Assembly: GCF_001039355.2 (NCBI RefSeq)
Contig: NW_019775668.1
Location: 83,894-147,893, forward strand
Origin: Lingula anatina
Taxonomy: Eukaryota; Brachiopoda; Lingulata; Lingulida; Lingulidae
Direction: 5' to 3'
DNA length: 64,000 bases
The position numbers and the translations under genes were made by a program. Below, one piece after another: positions 1 through 53,445 of this stretch. A model generated the notes under the pieces. It had not been told where the DNA came from, did not search any database, and saw nothing but the letters and a program-made list of their open reading frames with translations. Within the stretch, counting starts at the first letter, position 1. Every line of letters begins with the position of its first letter.

Positions 1-52
<52 letters not shown>
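1..52. repeat. A homopolymer at window edge (52)
   Basis: A pure A run cut by the window start. Confidence 0.97.
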
Positions 53-55
<3 letters not shown>

Positions 56-365
56 AAATGTTTAAACTGTTCAACTAAGGAAGACACTGAGAGATCAGTA
101 TCTCTTGGTGACACATCTTTAAACATATAATCAAACATAAAACAGCAGCAAAGAGTCTTTTACATATTCCACTTGAAAATATCACGAGGTAAAGACATGG
201 GCAAATTAATTTAATTCCTCAATTTACAAAGTCAATATGACTGTTTTAATTTCTTTCCATTCCTACCTTCTACTTTATAATTACATTGCATACTGATTAC
301 TGTATGGACTTTCATAGGTCTAAGCCCTGATAACTTGTAATAAGTATGTTGTGGTGTAAGACTGG

Positions 366-575
366 GTTCAGATTCAAACATCCTACCAGCAGGACTCAAC
401 TCTGCAGGGGATTCTCCTTAAAGTGCATTCAGTGTAATCAACTTGAGTAGCTAGTTAATGAGTTAATACATCTTAGCAACACGAGGATTGCACTTACGGA
501 GAATCTCCCAAAGAGTTCAAGCGACCCAGCTATAGTATGATGGGTTTATCTGAATGCTCCCAGTGACCTTGTTCT
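366..575. mobile_element. Foldback element of the GATCGATC-type family (diverged)
   Basis: The left arm has TTCAGATTCAAACATC and GGGGATTCTCCTTAAAGTGCA. The right arm has TGCACTTACGGAGAATCTCC and GATGGGTTTATCTGAATG. It closely resembles the element at 10709 in both arms but has lost the GATCGATC word. Confidence 0.6.
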
Positions 576-1078
576 GCCCTAGTCAAGTGACTATGACCAC
601 ATTTTAAAGTACATACGCCCCATCCTGATCATGCTATCATTAAAAATGGCTTCTTGGAACTCAGTGCACAAATAAGGAGGCCTAGTTAACATCCCAGGTG
701 TTACAGAGAGCTTGGGACTGTCCCCATTACCTCTAGCTAGCCCCTCCCCCATTATAAACTAAATGGGTGTGGCATAAAAGCTGTCTCCACGTCACTTCAC
801 AGCATCACAACCAATTATCATCATATTGCCATAAAAAACAAGTCACATTGTGTCAATCTACAGTGTATGTGTGTCTGTGATGACCACACTATCAATCTAC
901 ACAGCATAAGTTACCCATTGCCGTGCTATCCTTATAACCCCTGGTTCATTTAGCTGTTTCTAGCCCTCCATGCTCCCCCTTAACACAATATGACAGCATC
1001 ACTTGATGTATTATACCCAGAATGAAGCTATTTTCCATAAACTTGGGAGAGAGGTCCATCAATGTCCCTGAAGACAGT

Positions 1079-40133
<39,055 letters not shown>

Positions 40134-40478
40134 GCTGAATCAATAGAATTACCAAAACACCATCACTTGCAGAAACACGCTTCAAAGCTCTGGTATAATT
40201 TGATAAATCAAAAGAGTTATTTAGTGAACAAACACAAGGTGGACCCCATTAGAATATATCCATTTCCATAAGTCTTATCATCCCTTGCTCCTGTGTTTGC
40301 TTCTGTAGATAAACGATATAAATGGGGCAATCTTAAAGTAATCAACAAATCTAGAGGATTCACATGAACTGTTTCAAAATGCTTCATTTTGATTTTCTGT
40401 CTTTGCTATCTCTGTCCTCCGAGTGTAATCTTTTGATGTAGTCCATCCAATTCACTGAGCTCAGCAGTAAGCACTTAC

Positions 40479-40497
40479 ACCTTCTCTTGTAATAAAT
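40479..40497 (-). other. Exon-like segment, possible KCNQ1 5' UTR microexon (19 nt)
   Basis: On the minus strand a pyrimidine tract and CCAG precede ATTTATTACAAGAGAAGGT, which is followed by GTAAGTGC. It lies 345 bases upstream of coding exon 1, whose ATG is itself preceded by a CAG acceptor. Chance occurrence is possible. Confidence 0.3.
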
Positions 40498-41292
40498 CTG
40501 GAAAGAGACAGAAAATAGAAACTGAGCAATGTTTTATGGCATGTAAATCATGACTTGGAGTACGGATCTGTGACATTATGTCCCTTGCATTTGTAAAATG
40601 AATTTTTTCGTTCAATTTTGTATTCAAATAAACCGTTATGTATCTGTACTGTATTTCATCAAACTGGAGTGAAAAACAGATAGCTGAGAGTAAATGTTGG
40701 CAATCCACCTACACATAGGCCTAATAAGTGGCAATATAAAACAATTCACAATAAAAGCAACCCATGGTCTCTGCACCATCAACATTCACTATTGTTCTTT
40801 AAAAGCCATAAATCAATATCTATCCTAGGAAAATTTCACCTCATTTGGATCCATTTTGCAATGTTCCTAAAAAAAGAGATCTAATTTCTTCTCCTCATAA
40901 CCTTGTAGTTATTCAATTCCATGGATCTCACATTAGATTCGATCCATTTGGTGGGATGCGTTTGCTTGTAGCACGTTGCAGAGTATTATATCCGCCATTC
41001 TTTTTCTCTGTATGAAACAAATTTCAAGTTTTTTTTCCTCAGCTAAAGAAGCTTAACTCTGGAGATGAGAGTAACAAGCATTTAGAACATATTTCAAAGG
41101 CTCCCAATGGTCTAGAGTGCCAACACCCAAAATATGTATCAATTTTTCTTTTGTTCTTACTTTGTGTGGTCTGGCTTTCATCATTAGCTTAAGACAAAGG
41201 GGCAGTGTTTCAAGGAAGACATTTATCTTAACATAATAAATGTGGTCCACTATCATAGGATGTAACAGGACTGACAAAAATAACACTATAAC

Positions 41293-41538
41293 TGGGTTCC
41301 CATACTTAGATCGATCTATCTGGATTGACCTAACTCCATGGGGGGGTTCAGGCTAAATTGCTATCAGCTCAAGTGGCTTAAATGTCTGCCACGCCTACTG
41401 AATCAGCTAGGGGTAAATATAATTACCCCCTAACAGTTGTGCTAGGCGTGACAGACATTTAAGCCGGTTATTTTGATAGCAATTGAGTGAGACTCCCCAT
41501 GGAGATAGATCGATCCAAATATCTGTGGGAATTGTCCC
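41293..41538. mobile_element. Foldback element of the GATCGATC-type family
   Basis: TTAGATCGATCTATC on the left mirrors GATAGATCGATCCAAA on the right. GCCACGCCTA mirrors TAGGCGTGAC, and TAATTACCCCC lies near the centre. It is very close to the element at 52870. Confidence 0.78.
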
Positions 41539-44382
41539 TATGGGGCTGGTTTATAGAAACTACAGAGAGAAAATTAAGCAGATTCTTAAATGCTACAGTT
41601 GACATTTAAGTACTATAGTAATGGGTCACCAGCTTAGTAGGAGACCATTTGAATTTCCTGCAAGGATGGTGATCCTATGATTGGTAAGATGTTTAATAAA
41701 ACCTTAAAAAACCTGTTTATTTGGGGCAGTGTTTAATCTGCCTTTAACAGGAACTAATCCTTTCTCAGTTAAAACTAAATATTGGGACATACTTTTTCAT
41801 CAAAATCCATAATAATGACAATAATTTCACGACCTGGCAAAATAATAGGTTCCATATAAAGAAAAACCTTTTTCTTAGAAACCAGCCTTCATTACTTAGT
41901 AATATCCTCAGAGTGGCTAACAGACAATTTAAATTACATTGCCTTTTGGAAAGACAGATAAGGTACCAAAGTATCATTTGCATGTGCACAATAATACTGC
42001 AAATACTAGAGCATTATTGTGCAATTTACCCACTTCTGGGGACAGCATGGCTTTGCATGATTTCAGTTCTTTATTAGGACTGTCAAAACCTACCCAGACA
42101 GTCTTTCCCATTTCCCCAGTATGAGCTAATATACAGGGAACAAAACGACATTTTTTCCAGCTACTTTGGTGACTACACCCAAAAAACAAAGCAAAAAACC
42201 ATGTTGACAGCTGTAGTTTCTGTGGATTAGACTGCCCAAAAGTGCGAAATATCTTACATGTCTCTGGTGGGGAAGAAATCTTGCTAAATCCCACAAACCT
42301 CAAATCTCAGTTTTGTGCCCTATTGGGTCACCCTCTCAATGATGAACATGTCTGTACTTACGACAGGATCACTGGCTATAACTGTTCAGAAATCGGTGCA
42401 CGAGTTGTGTGCCAACCTGCACCTACTTCACAACTGTATCCCCGAGCAGTACATGCGAAGATGAATTTGACTTGACTCAAATACTTATACTTTTGATTAT
42501 CAATTTCTTACCTCAACATTCTGCACAAGACCAGACAAATTCTGCACAACAGAACCCATTTTCCTTTGCTAAATGAACCTGATGTGGCATATCAACAAAC
42601 AAACAGTGTATCATTTCTTTGTTTTAGAGAGATCTGCATGATGATCAATTTAAAAAAAAATGAAATTATATTCTTCTTTAGGTAAAAATGAAGTTAGTCA
42701 AATGACAAGGAAGAGAACATGTGACAGAAGGAACAACTGCCATGTTTCTTTCTGCCTATTAGATCAAGTTGCTCCAAATTGATGGGGTTCAACTCAAAAT
42801 TAAGATAACTGTCATAACTGTTGCTAACTCATATTTCATCAAGTGCATATGGTAGTTCCCTAAAGCCAACTGGTAGCCATTGCTATAAATCATAGTAACT
42901 GTTTTGGCAACAGTGTAATATCATATGTTGTGCCATACACAAATCATTTTTCCAATACCAGATAATATCAGGGATATCAATAAGAGGAGAGATTCAATAA
43001 TAACGGTTTAACTTGTTTGGCACCGTTTGGCCTTTCTCATCACAATGTCATAACTATGGGATGGTAGAGATACACTATATCTTGTTTTCTCTGATTAAGG
43101 TCAAATGGCATTGCATATATGTTTTCCAGGAATTAAATGGAAGAAGAAGGAAGACGATAGTTCAGGCATAAATCACATTAAGTTTCTATGAAGACAGCTA
43201 CTAAATAAATGAAACATATCTAGTATTATAAGAAAAAAAATGCATAGAAACTGAACCTAGTGATTGAAAATGGGAACTGCTGGAGAAAACTTAGGCATGA
43301 ATGTATCCTGCTTGTGGGTACAATGAGGTCTAGCTATGTTTATACAATAAAGTCAGAACAGATCTGAAACTATCTGCATGTCTAAGTAGAACTGGAATTG
43401 TGTGCACATGAGCACAAAAAGAAGAAATGGACAACAGCATACTTACAGAAAGAGGCTACACAAAACATATACTCCAGGTAATTTGCTATGACTGAATACC
43501 TTCTGGCTTCCATAATGAACCATGGGCACCATGCATCTCCCATAATAATGATCTCCATAATAATAATGACCTCTGAATTATTTCAATGCATATACTTGTC
43601 CCATTATGAGGACATGCTGCTAATTAGATCTCTTGTATAATTGCCATGGTCAGAAGCCATATGATATGATGTGGAACATAATAGAGAACACACATTTTCT
43701 AGACACAATTGCTGTCCAAGTTAATTCTGCAGAGGAAGCCTGACACACTGTATGGACACCGCAAACTGACAAGGCAGAAAATCTATTAAAAGTGTTTACA
43801 TTACAGACCATTTCCAGCATCCACTTGAACCGATACATTCACGATCATGGCAGATTAATTAAAGTCACATTACAGGATCATAAAAAGAATCACTCATCTG
43901 GAAAACAGCTGTCTATTTAATTCACTCAATATAAATAAATTTATAGATTTCACTTACTGCCACGGGTCACAACTTTGCAAAGCAAAACGCAAAGATGACC
44001 ACATGCATGACCAACACCAATGACATGATAAGACAAAAAGCATGAACTGTCAACACACTGCTGCATAAATCATGTGTCATTCAATTAGCTGTATGCATGC
44101 AATTGTCACACTTCCAGATATACACATAATAGACCAACTGGCCCAGTCTGCACTACACTTAAAGACCTGTCAAAGTGATACCTATTAAAAAAGCACTGTT
44201 TTAGTCTAAAAAAATGTCATAGTTTTTCAGAATTATTCTTCTTAAAAATATATATCTATTGACATTACTACATTATTTCTAATGTCGCCATCTCAGTCTG
44301 AACTATGCACTTAATACTCCTATGCACAAGAACATGCAAAGCAGCACCCAACATTAGAAGTCATATTCAGAATCCAGCAGTA

Positions 44383-44496
<114 letters not shown>

Positions 44497-46432
44497 ACAC
44501 ATGCATGCACAAGCACAGGCACAAAATCTGTGTGTTGGTGTGAAAACGAGGTCACACAGATATGATTTTGGTGTGTTTTATACTGTGATTTTTACAAAAC
44601 ACCAAATGAATCTAGCTAACTAATGGGCCAAACAATAGGATTTCTTATCATGTATGTTATTATATATATTACTGATGAAGATTCCAATAACAACCAAGAA
44701 GCATTTTGATTGCCCACACACTAAATACTTCATAAAAGAATTCCAATTTTTATGAAGCTACAAATTGTCTCCTATTGTTGAGTGCCATTGCCTGTTTTGT
44801 GTAATTAAAATTACCCAAAACACTGAAGTAAAAGTTTAAAATGTTATGCAGACTAATTTCACCCAAAAGGGTTCTCTCATTTGCATTACCTGAAATTAAC
44901 CTTCCTACGATATAAAATGCATTTTGCAAAAACATTCTCACTCCTGCACATGAAGTATTTTCCTTATCACTATAAATACAAAGGGAATCCCTTTAATAAT
45001 ATAGACAAAATAAAAGTAATTTTAAGCAAAGTCCAATAGATTTACATTTTAAAACATACAATCAACAAAATATTCCATGATACTTTCTCAAACTACACTG
45101 GAAATCAAACGAAATTGAATCAAATAAATCAAATTTGGTAAAAACACTGGCAGATTTTGTCAATTTCGCTATTTTATTTCCAAAAGTGCACTTCTTGCAC
45201 ATGCACAATCGTTTGACACCTGTGCTATGTGCGCACATATACCCAGGGCATGCACATGCATGCGTTGCATGCACACAGGGTCTCACTGAAGAAAAGTCAC
45301 CAATATATCAAGGACAAATGACTGTTGTTATATATTTGCATTAACCACACTTAATGAAAATCTGATTCTCTAGAAACCTCCAGGTTTTTAAACAAAATCC
45401 CACACTGCTTCTTATCTTGAACTTAGCAGAAGGAACGCCAACCAAAGAGAACTGAGAGTTAACCCTCTAACTGAACCAATCAAATGGTGAAACACAACCA
45501 TAAATATTTTAACTACTCTCCATCATAAGTGGCTGTGAGCAGCAACACCAGACATCAGTCACTGGAGCCTTTTCATTATAAATCAGCTTGGCGACATTCA
45601 AATTTCCATAAATGCAATCAGAACTTACCCACACAACTTTGGTATTTGAAGCACTGCTTGATTCAATCTTAGAAGAGCAAATGAGTTCAGAAACCCTTTA
45701 TCATTTCCAACCAACATTTGGTCTTGAATACATAATTTTTTTCTTGATCAGGCAAACAGACTACTTTCCTCAGAAGATGGCTCCATGCAACAGTACATAA
45801 CCGTACACTGGTGGCCATTACGATCCGTAATATTATCAGCTCATTGGTTCTTATTATGTTGGCTAAGACACTATGACAGGTTAAGCTTTCCTGGTCTTCC
45901 ACAGGTATGTGTGTACAGCTTGGAGAAAAATATATACACACAGCTGATTATATCTACCAACCTCTGCATACATCTATTTACCTGACTGTCAGTGGCACAG
46001 CAAGAGACATCAAGATGTGGACACAATCATCTTTGCAGATTTGCAATTCCCGTAATTTAATCACCGTAGTATAATGATGGAACCTCATTGGCTGTAGTTG
46101 TCATAGTAGCAGAATAAATAGAAGGAAGTCCTTGACGCATCTGGCAGTGTCTCGATCTCTGCTTAGCTCTGTTATGAAGATGGCTTCATTAGTGAAGAGA
46201 TGTCCTCTGCATGAGCTTTCAATGTCATCAAGTTTTCCTCTTACACAACAAGTGCAACGAATGATTACATCCTATAGGCAAAATAAGGTTAATACTGAAT
46301 GCAATTCAAAGGAATGGAAAAATGATGCCCAGTCATAAGATGATATCAAAAAATACATCTAATAAATTGAAACAGTGTTATACTGATATTACTGAGGAAC
46401 AGAGCAAATAGTGCATGATGGATCTTTAAGAC

Positions 46433-46520
46433 CCCATTCCCATAAAGAAACCATCCGTCTGCCTGGATCGATCCAACTCTGTAGAGACTCTTCCTGAATC
46501 TACTGTTATACCCAGTAGAA
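46433..46520. mobile_element. Half copy of the GATCGATC-type foldback family
   Basis: It contains CCATTCCCATAAAGAAACC and CTGGATCGATCCAACTCTGT, matching one arm of the family. The opposite arm was not found. Confidence 0.5.
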
Positions 46521-46997
46521 GTTGGACGCTCACTAGTCTATTCAGTAGTGTGTTGGTAGCCCTTTCGTTATATGCAAATAGGGACTGGAGACCAGGCTGC
46601 TAGGAAGACGAAAATCAAAATAATGATGGCAGTCTAATACTGCAGGCCAAAAGTCTATTTTAAGGTAGACTACTTTTGGCAACATTGACTTCAAGCCAGA
46701 CTGACATCTTACCGATGATGACAGTCTATGGTGCACCTATAAAGTAGTCTTTTTGCAGTTGGGCTCTCTTTTTTTAGAGTAATCTTGGTCCTTTAAGTTA
46801 TATTCTGATTTTAGTAATCAAATAAATTAATAATAGTTATGAAATATTGAAATGCATTAAATTAGAAAAGGTACCTGATACACAAAGAAAAAAGTGATTT
46901 TAAGCAACAGGACTCACCAGGGGATAGAATGACTACAACAGTTTAGACCTTAGTCAATATTTAAATGGAATAAAAAACATCCCCAGTTATGTTAATG

Positions 46998-47044
46998 CCC
47001 CCCCCCCCCCCCCACACACACACACAGACACACACACACACACA
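46998..47044. repeat. C homopolymer plus CA repeat
   Basis: Sixteen C bases followed by CA repeats. Confidence 0.97.
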
Positions 47045-47964
47045 AAAAAAGGATTTAAGCAATACCAAAATTTATTTTTATGTACATGTATTTTATGGGC
47101 TCATGAATCCCCTATCCCACTGTAGCTGTAATGGTCTCATGAATCTCTACCAATATATGAGGATTGAACTTGACAGAGTATTCTGCAAGAAAATAACTGA
47201 GTTTTCTTTTCGATAACAAAGCTATGTTTGCAGTTGTATAATCAAACCACAAACCTCTCTCCAATTACATGCCACTAATTCATTATGGGATTAATAAATG
47301 AATGCTACTGCAGAAATCAATTATGTATCAAATATACAAGAGAAGAAACCCTTTTGCCCCTACCCGGATCTTCATAGATTCAAGGGTCCATTACCATCCT
47401 AAGCATTTTTGCTAAAATTTCATCTCCATCTCACTATGGCAATATTTCTGATTTCTGCTATATTAGCAAATTGCTTTTCTCTTTCATTTCACTTGAACAC
47501 ATAATATGGAATAACAATAATTTGCAGAATGCATAAGGACCATCAGGCAACCCTTCCAGTGAAATACATATGCATATATTGCATCAATAATTAATTCATC
47601 AATGGATGGTCCAAGTACATAATGCATAGAAAATAATATTTATAAACAACCAACTCACCACCCAAAAAACGAAAACAGCAAACTACTTGATCCCTAGTCA
47701 GACAGGCAACTGAAAGCATAATTATATTTCAGCTTTCACTTTCCACAATCAATTTTCCAGTCATTCTTTCTAATCCTATTAGTTTAACAAGCACATCTAG
47801 TTCACCATATATTTCTACCTGCATGCCACTCATCCCCAGTGTCGACCTGGGAAGGGGAATTTAGATTTATTTAATGCAACCGTGACATCTGGACCCTGGG
47901 GACAAAAATCATCATGACCAAAAAGTCAGACGTCAAAAAGAGTAAAGAAAGAAGATAACTTACC

Positions 47965-47988
47965 TTTTTTTTTTTTTTTTTTTTTTTT
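47965..47988. repeat. T homopolymer (24)
   Basis: A pure T run in the intergenic or 5' intron space. Confidence 0.97.
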
Positions 47989-48401
47989 GAAAAATAATGT
48001 ATTTCAAAGGTTATTCTGAATTTATGATGATGTATTAGTTTATGAGAAAGAAGCCATTTTTCAACTACTTTACTCTAGTGATTCAACTTGACTGGTGCCA
48101 GTTACCAAAGACCAAAATCATTTCAGAGAAACCAGCCAGAGGGTCAGTAAGATCTTAAAGACCCTTTAATAGTAAGTTAACAACACTCAAGTATGTAATC
48201 AAATATTGAAAAGGTTTTGTATTTTTTCTATTATTAAACACAGAATAATCTGGCACCACTGTAACAGACAGTAAGAGACCCTTCTGAATAATTAAAGAGT
48301 GTGTGGGGAAAATTGTTTCTGCATGAAAAATATTTCTCAAGACCAATTTCTTATTAAAAATATACAATTAAATCATCTGACCAATTTGGATTGATAAGAA
48401 A

Positions 48402-48463
48402 TTTGCAAAAAAAGAAATGTAGTTAATTCACTTTGCAAAAAAAAGAAATGTAGTCAATTTACT
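48402..48463. repeat. 30-bp direct tandem duplication
   Basis: TTTGCAAAAAAAGAAATGTA and following bases occur twice in a row with two differences. Confidence 0.85.
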
Positions 48464-49245
48464 AAATACTAGTAATTAAGATCTTAAACATAGCCAAGGT
48501 GAAAAAACTGCAAAATACTTTCAACTATATAAGCAAAATTATCATAGAGAGAAGGTAATCACAGTCAAACCATCTGCAAAATACCTACAATATATCTCCC
48601 CAGATTTGGATGGAAAAATCCATTGTTGTTATAAAAATCCATAAACGCTTGCCAGGTTGACAAATACATGATCCATAATCACTATATATCTGACAGTGAT
48701 ACACAGCTCCAGTTGAACTAACCTGATAGAGTGGTTTACCTTTTTTAAAGCAATTAGTGTTCCTAATGTGCCATTCATTGAATTGATGGACTGACACTAA
48801 TTTGACAGTTTGCTGAGTGGATTTTAACAATTGTTTCACTGCTGGGCTCAATACTCAGTGATAAAAGGTAAAGCTACAGGCTGGAGGTTTTTAGCATTTT
48901 TTAAGGAACTCAGTGCAGTGAAGATCAATATCCAATTGATACCTCATTTAATAATGTGCAATGCTCTATAAGGCAGTTTCACTGTGTTTTTCAAATAAGC
49001 ATGTTCTCTGTAATTGAAATATTGACTGAAACCTCAATTCTTATAAATAGACATATAACAAAACAGCCATGATAGCCTTAAACTTGTTTTGGTCAATGTC
49101 AGTGGGAAAGCCAATTTATGGACCTTGCATTGCAGCATTATTATTAAGCTCTGCCTTCCATAACCTTGAAAAAAAGTTTTTGTTTTTTTCACATTGTAGA
49201 CAAACAAAGTGTTTTTCTCTTTAATCAGTTTTCATTATTGTAAAG

Positions 49246-49341
49246 CACCCTGAGTTTCAGAGGTCACTGGAACTCGCTGCTATTGTTATTGGCATGCTGT
49301 TAACAGAGGCAAGTTTCCAGTGATCTCTGAGACTCAGGGTG
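49246..49341. repeat. Short foldback repeat
   Basis: CACCCTGAGTTTCAGAGGTC with ACTGGAA pairs imperfectly with TTCCAGTGATCTCTGAGACT and CAGGGTG, leaving a loop of about 40 bases. Confidence 0.75.
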
Positions 49342-51296
49342 TGTCCTGGCGTACAACTGCAGGAATCTGCCATGTCTTTATGTCTCAATATAATCATGTG
49401 TACTGCTCTTTGATTTCAAGCTCTGAGTACTTTCAACTCGTGACACAATGCCACCTGCGTCACTCTGAGAATGATGATGATGGCTGATCAGGTCAAAATA
49501 TTTCATGTGAGTGATTAGTTTTTACTGAGTTTGATCTCTATCCTCTACCAAACTGGTAAAACTATTTTGACAAGGTTGAAACTCTTTGTGCTGGGAAAGT
49601 GATCTCATAAAATAATATTTAAAAAAATGTGAATATGTACTATTGTGTAAAAGACTATAATTCTACAACACTTTAAAGAAAACAATCAGAAAAGTATCTG
49701 TAGTCTGCCATTATATTTTCCCTAAAACTCTCTTCCAAATCTCACTTGACTTAATGCTAAATCACAAGACTGATGGCAATTATGTTAATTATGGATCGTT
49801 CCTATTATTTCACATAACCACACTGATAATATACAGGATAATCTAAATTATTGGCATTTCAAGTTATAAATGTCTAAATTAATACTTTTTGGATAGTGCA
49901 AAGCTCTTTGAGGTATGGTTTGCTTATTTCTATCTTTGCAACTTTACAATCTTGACAAAACAAAACTTTCTTGTTCGTGCCATCATCATGAAGGGCTGGG
50001 AATGGACTAAGAAATATCCCAATATCAATCACTGCTATCATTACCACCTCATCCTTATCTAAAGGACAGCAGTCCATCTTTGTTCACTGACATGATGTTG
50101 AGCTGACCCATAGCAACATATCCAGCAAGGCTAGCAAATGTACAGAAAATATTGTATGTACAATTGACAACAGGCAAAATTTTAGTGATGAGATATAACT
50201 TACTATACAGCTGACTTTATGAGAGTTCACCTTACAGAGATGAAAGCAGACCTTTAAAAAAATAAAACAAAACAAAACAAAACAAAAAAAAACTAGAAAT
50301 GAGATAAATCCATAGACTTATTTCTAACTTTAAAACAAATAAATATTGAATATAACAGATCAAATGAAAATAACAAAAATCAAATGTCATCACAATGACA
50401 ATACCATAAAACCACCTGATTCAGAGGCAGGTAATCCCTAAATGCTCAGTCTTTTCAAAAAAGAAGAGCTGCAACACTCTTTCCATCCACACCTCCAAAT
50501 TAACATAGGATCTTAAAAAGATTATCCACGATTTCCAGTAAGGAAGAATAAAAACGATTTCTATCTCATTCTGATATTGTAAAGACAACCATGATTTCCA
50601 GAGTTTTAATGTAATTTTCTTCAATCTGATTTAAAGGATAGCCATCATTTGTATTCTAAATTGATCTTACTCTCCTGGGAAGAAGAACAAAGAGTACAGA
50701 AAGCACTGTATTTCAGGATATTATTCATTGATTGCTCCTGGGACTAGACCACTTTCACACTACTTACCGTACCTAGATGCACTTTAATCAGTGTTTAAAG
50801 TCTATTTTCCAGACAAGTAATTTAGCAATATTTTTCTTACAGTATCTTTGATAAACATGAAAGTACTCCGATAATTATGTCCACCAGCACACACTAGAAA
50901 ACAAGCAGTTTATTTTGTACACAAAATTTAAAATGCAATCACTTCCTCTACAAGCATCTAGATGTTATTAAATTTCTTTGCAATTTAAAGGTAATGAGTA
51001 AGCCAGGGTGATTGGAGAGATACTAGAAGTTAAATGACAGCTTATTAATCCTAATGTCTTCCAATTGCAATAATGCACTTCCTCCTGGATAACTGTCATT
51101 CATCTCAAACCTAGCCTCGTATCTCAGCGCCATTTCCACACAGAAAAAATACTCAATAAACACGATCCTAATCTGCTCTGTGTGTCTTAGCCCCAGCCAA
51201 AATAATTATCAATAAGCCTGTTCATGATTCCAAGGAATTATATTTACTAATGATTTTAGTGATATTTATAACTTACTTTAGAAAACAAAAAGCAAA

Positions 51297-51478
51297 ACAG
51301 CGATATTTGGCTCTTGTCTCAAAAGCATAATCAGGCTGAATGCCCACAGGTCGTTGGATGTTGGTAGGTCATTCTCCCGTTTAGCACCTCCAGTGAGAAT
51401 CGTCCATAGGTCAATCAACAACCTGTGGGCATTCAGCCTGGTGATGCTCTTGAGACAAGAGCCAAATATAGCTGTGTT
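51297..51478. repeat. Imperfect inverted repeat
   Basis: ATATTTGGCTCTTGTCTCAA pairs with TTGAGACAAGAGCCAAATAT. CAGGCTGAATGCCCACAGG pairs with CCTGTGGGCATTCAGCCTG. About 70 bases separate the arms. Confidence 0.8.
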
Positions 51479-52869
51479 TCACTACAGGAGTCCAGAGAAA
51501 TTTTTATATATTTTTTGTTTGGATAAAAGCACAGAGGTACAACAAAATCGATTTTTGTTGATTCGCAGCAGTAGGGAATACTTACAGGTGTGTGTAACAA
51601 ACTCAATAATGCTCCCTGGAGTATTGCTTTAACTGACAAAGAATCTGTAAGGCTGCTAACCTCATTGTTTATTTCATTTTTTACTGGTCTTTTGACTAAG
51701 TCCCATGAGCATATTGGGATTGTCTTGACAAAGGTGTGTACTTTCACTGGTGATAGCAGCCCACTAAGGAGTGGCAGATAAAACTCATGATAGGCCAATC
51801 TTTCTTAAAAGCTCCAACACCAAGACAGCAAAGTAGAGCTATCCAATTTTAGCAGTCTAACTAAAGCCCACACACTTTACGCTGACTTAAAATTTTAGGT
51901 GAAACAGGGCCTTGACTAGGATATAATTTTAAGTTACAATTCCTAGAACTAATCAACCTCCCAACAAAAAATATGACCAAGAATATTAGAGGAAATACCA
52001 ACCTTATTAATGCAAAACACTAGATTTGATGGTTTAATTGTTTACCTGATACAATGCTATCTTTACAATGCTGCTAATGTCTCGTTCAAACTCGAACATT
52101 CAACATTCATCGTTCACTTATGACACAAATTTTTAATTTCTGATTCCACATTTTTTTTCTACGTACACCCGAGTCTGGGAACTAACTAATCTGCATGCAT
52201 GCAGTCTAGAATCTAACTACTTACTACCTAACTACTTAACTATATTTCTGAAGGTCAACGTAAATAGTCATATTCCATGATACTTTAAAAAAAACTACAT
52301 ATCTATGATTTGTTACAACAAGTGTCCAACTGGTCATTCCAACATATTCCAAAATACTGGACCTTTGTAACAAAAGCAATTGATATCTTGCCAATTTGAG
52401 ACTAGAATTTATCTTCTGAGAATTCCCTAGCACCCAAATTCCGTAAGTTCCTTCTGCTTCAATAACCCTTCTACTTCATTAAACAAACTCAAGATCTCTT
52501 TATACTTTCAATTAAACAATGACTTTTTTTAGGGGGGGGATTCTCAGTGGTGTCTGCACAAAATTGAAGCTTACATTGAAGCAACCTCAGTATATAATAA
52601 TTCTAAATAACTGAAACACAATTTCATTTTAATTAAAGATGATTGATTACAGTCTCATTAAAAATACAAAAGTTGAAAGCATGCTTTATATTGTTTTATA
52701 AAATCAATGGTACAAAACCACTTTGTTTCTTCTCTCTTTTGTACCTATAATAATTGGATAAATCATAAAAGGCAACCTTGTTGTATTTTTGTCCCTAAAA
52801 AGTTTCAATCCCTCTTGTTATCCCTGAATAAAAGAATACAATAACATTCATTATCTAGCATATCTTAGA

Positions 52870-53093
52870 CTGGCTTCCCACAGATTTAGATCGATCCATC
52901 TGGATCGACCTAACTCCCTGGGGGTTCACACTAAATTGCTGTCGGCCTCCAGGAGCCGAGCGAGCACAAAAGTTAATTGCCCCCTTACACCTTTTAGTAG
53001 GCAGGACAGACATTACAGCCGGCTAAGCTGATAGCAATCTAGTTAGACTCCCCAGGGGGATAGATCGATCTAAATGTCTGTGGGAATGGTCTC
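52870..53093. mobile_element. Foldback element of the GATCGATC-type family
   Basis: TTCCCACAGATTTAGATCGA on the left mirrors GATCTAAATGTCTGTGGGAA on the right. CTCCCTGGGGG mirrors CCCCAGGGGGA. It shares the centre words and arm order with 41293-41538. Confidence 0.8.
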
Positions 53094-53445
53094 TTAAACA
53101 TTTCTAGCAGCATATATTTACAGTATTAACCACAAAATAAATACATTTGGTATTCTGAATTCCTTTTCAGCCTGCAATCTATCTACTGTACATGTAGATC
53201 AATAAAACACTAGTGAGAAAGAAATCAGGGACAAGTTTTATCTTCAGGGGGTACATCTTATAATACATGTGCCAGAGTGGAATTATACTGAAGTAAATTT
53301 AATATTTGACCTTCAAGGGTGACATTCTTAACTGACTCTTTTCACATGATACGATTTTATTGATCTTCTAATCTACATATTGAAACTGGAGACAGAAAAT
53401 AGTGACCTTGCATGCAATTATCAATTGATCAGAAGTAATACTTAC

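Larger units (their letters stand above)
1..1078 (-). other. Presumed 3' untranslated and downstream region of KCNQ1
   Basis: This region follows the TAA stop on the minus strand. I found no AATAAA on the minus strand here, so the transcript end is not placed. It contains a foldback repeat (about 366-575). A run of 52 A bases (positions 1-52, T on the gene strand) touches the window edge. No other gene is visible. Confidence 0.5.

Noticed and set aside
42242-42475. Plus-strand open frame of 77 codons
   Set aside because: No recognised motif; short open frames are expected by chance in this much DNA.
50000-50200. Minus-strand frame reading NIFCTFASLAGYVAMGQLN
   Set aside because: It looks membrane-like but has no convincing exon boundaries or family match.
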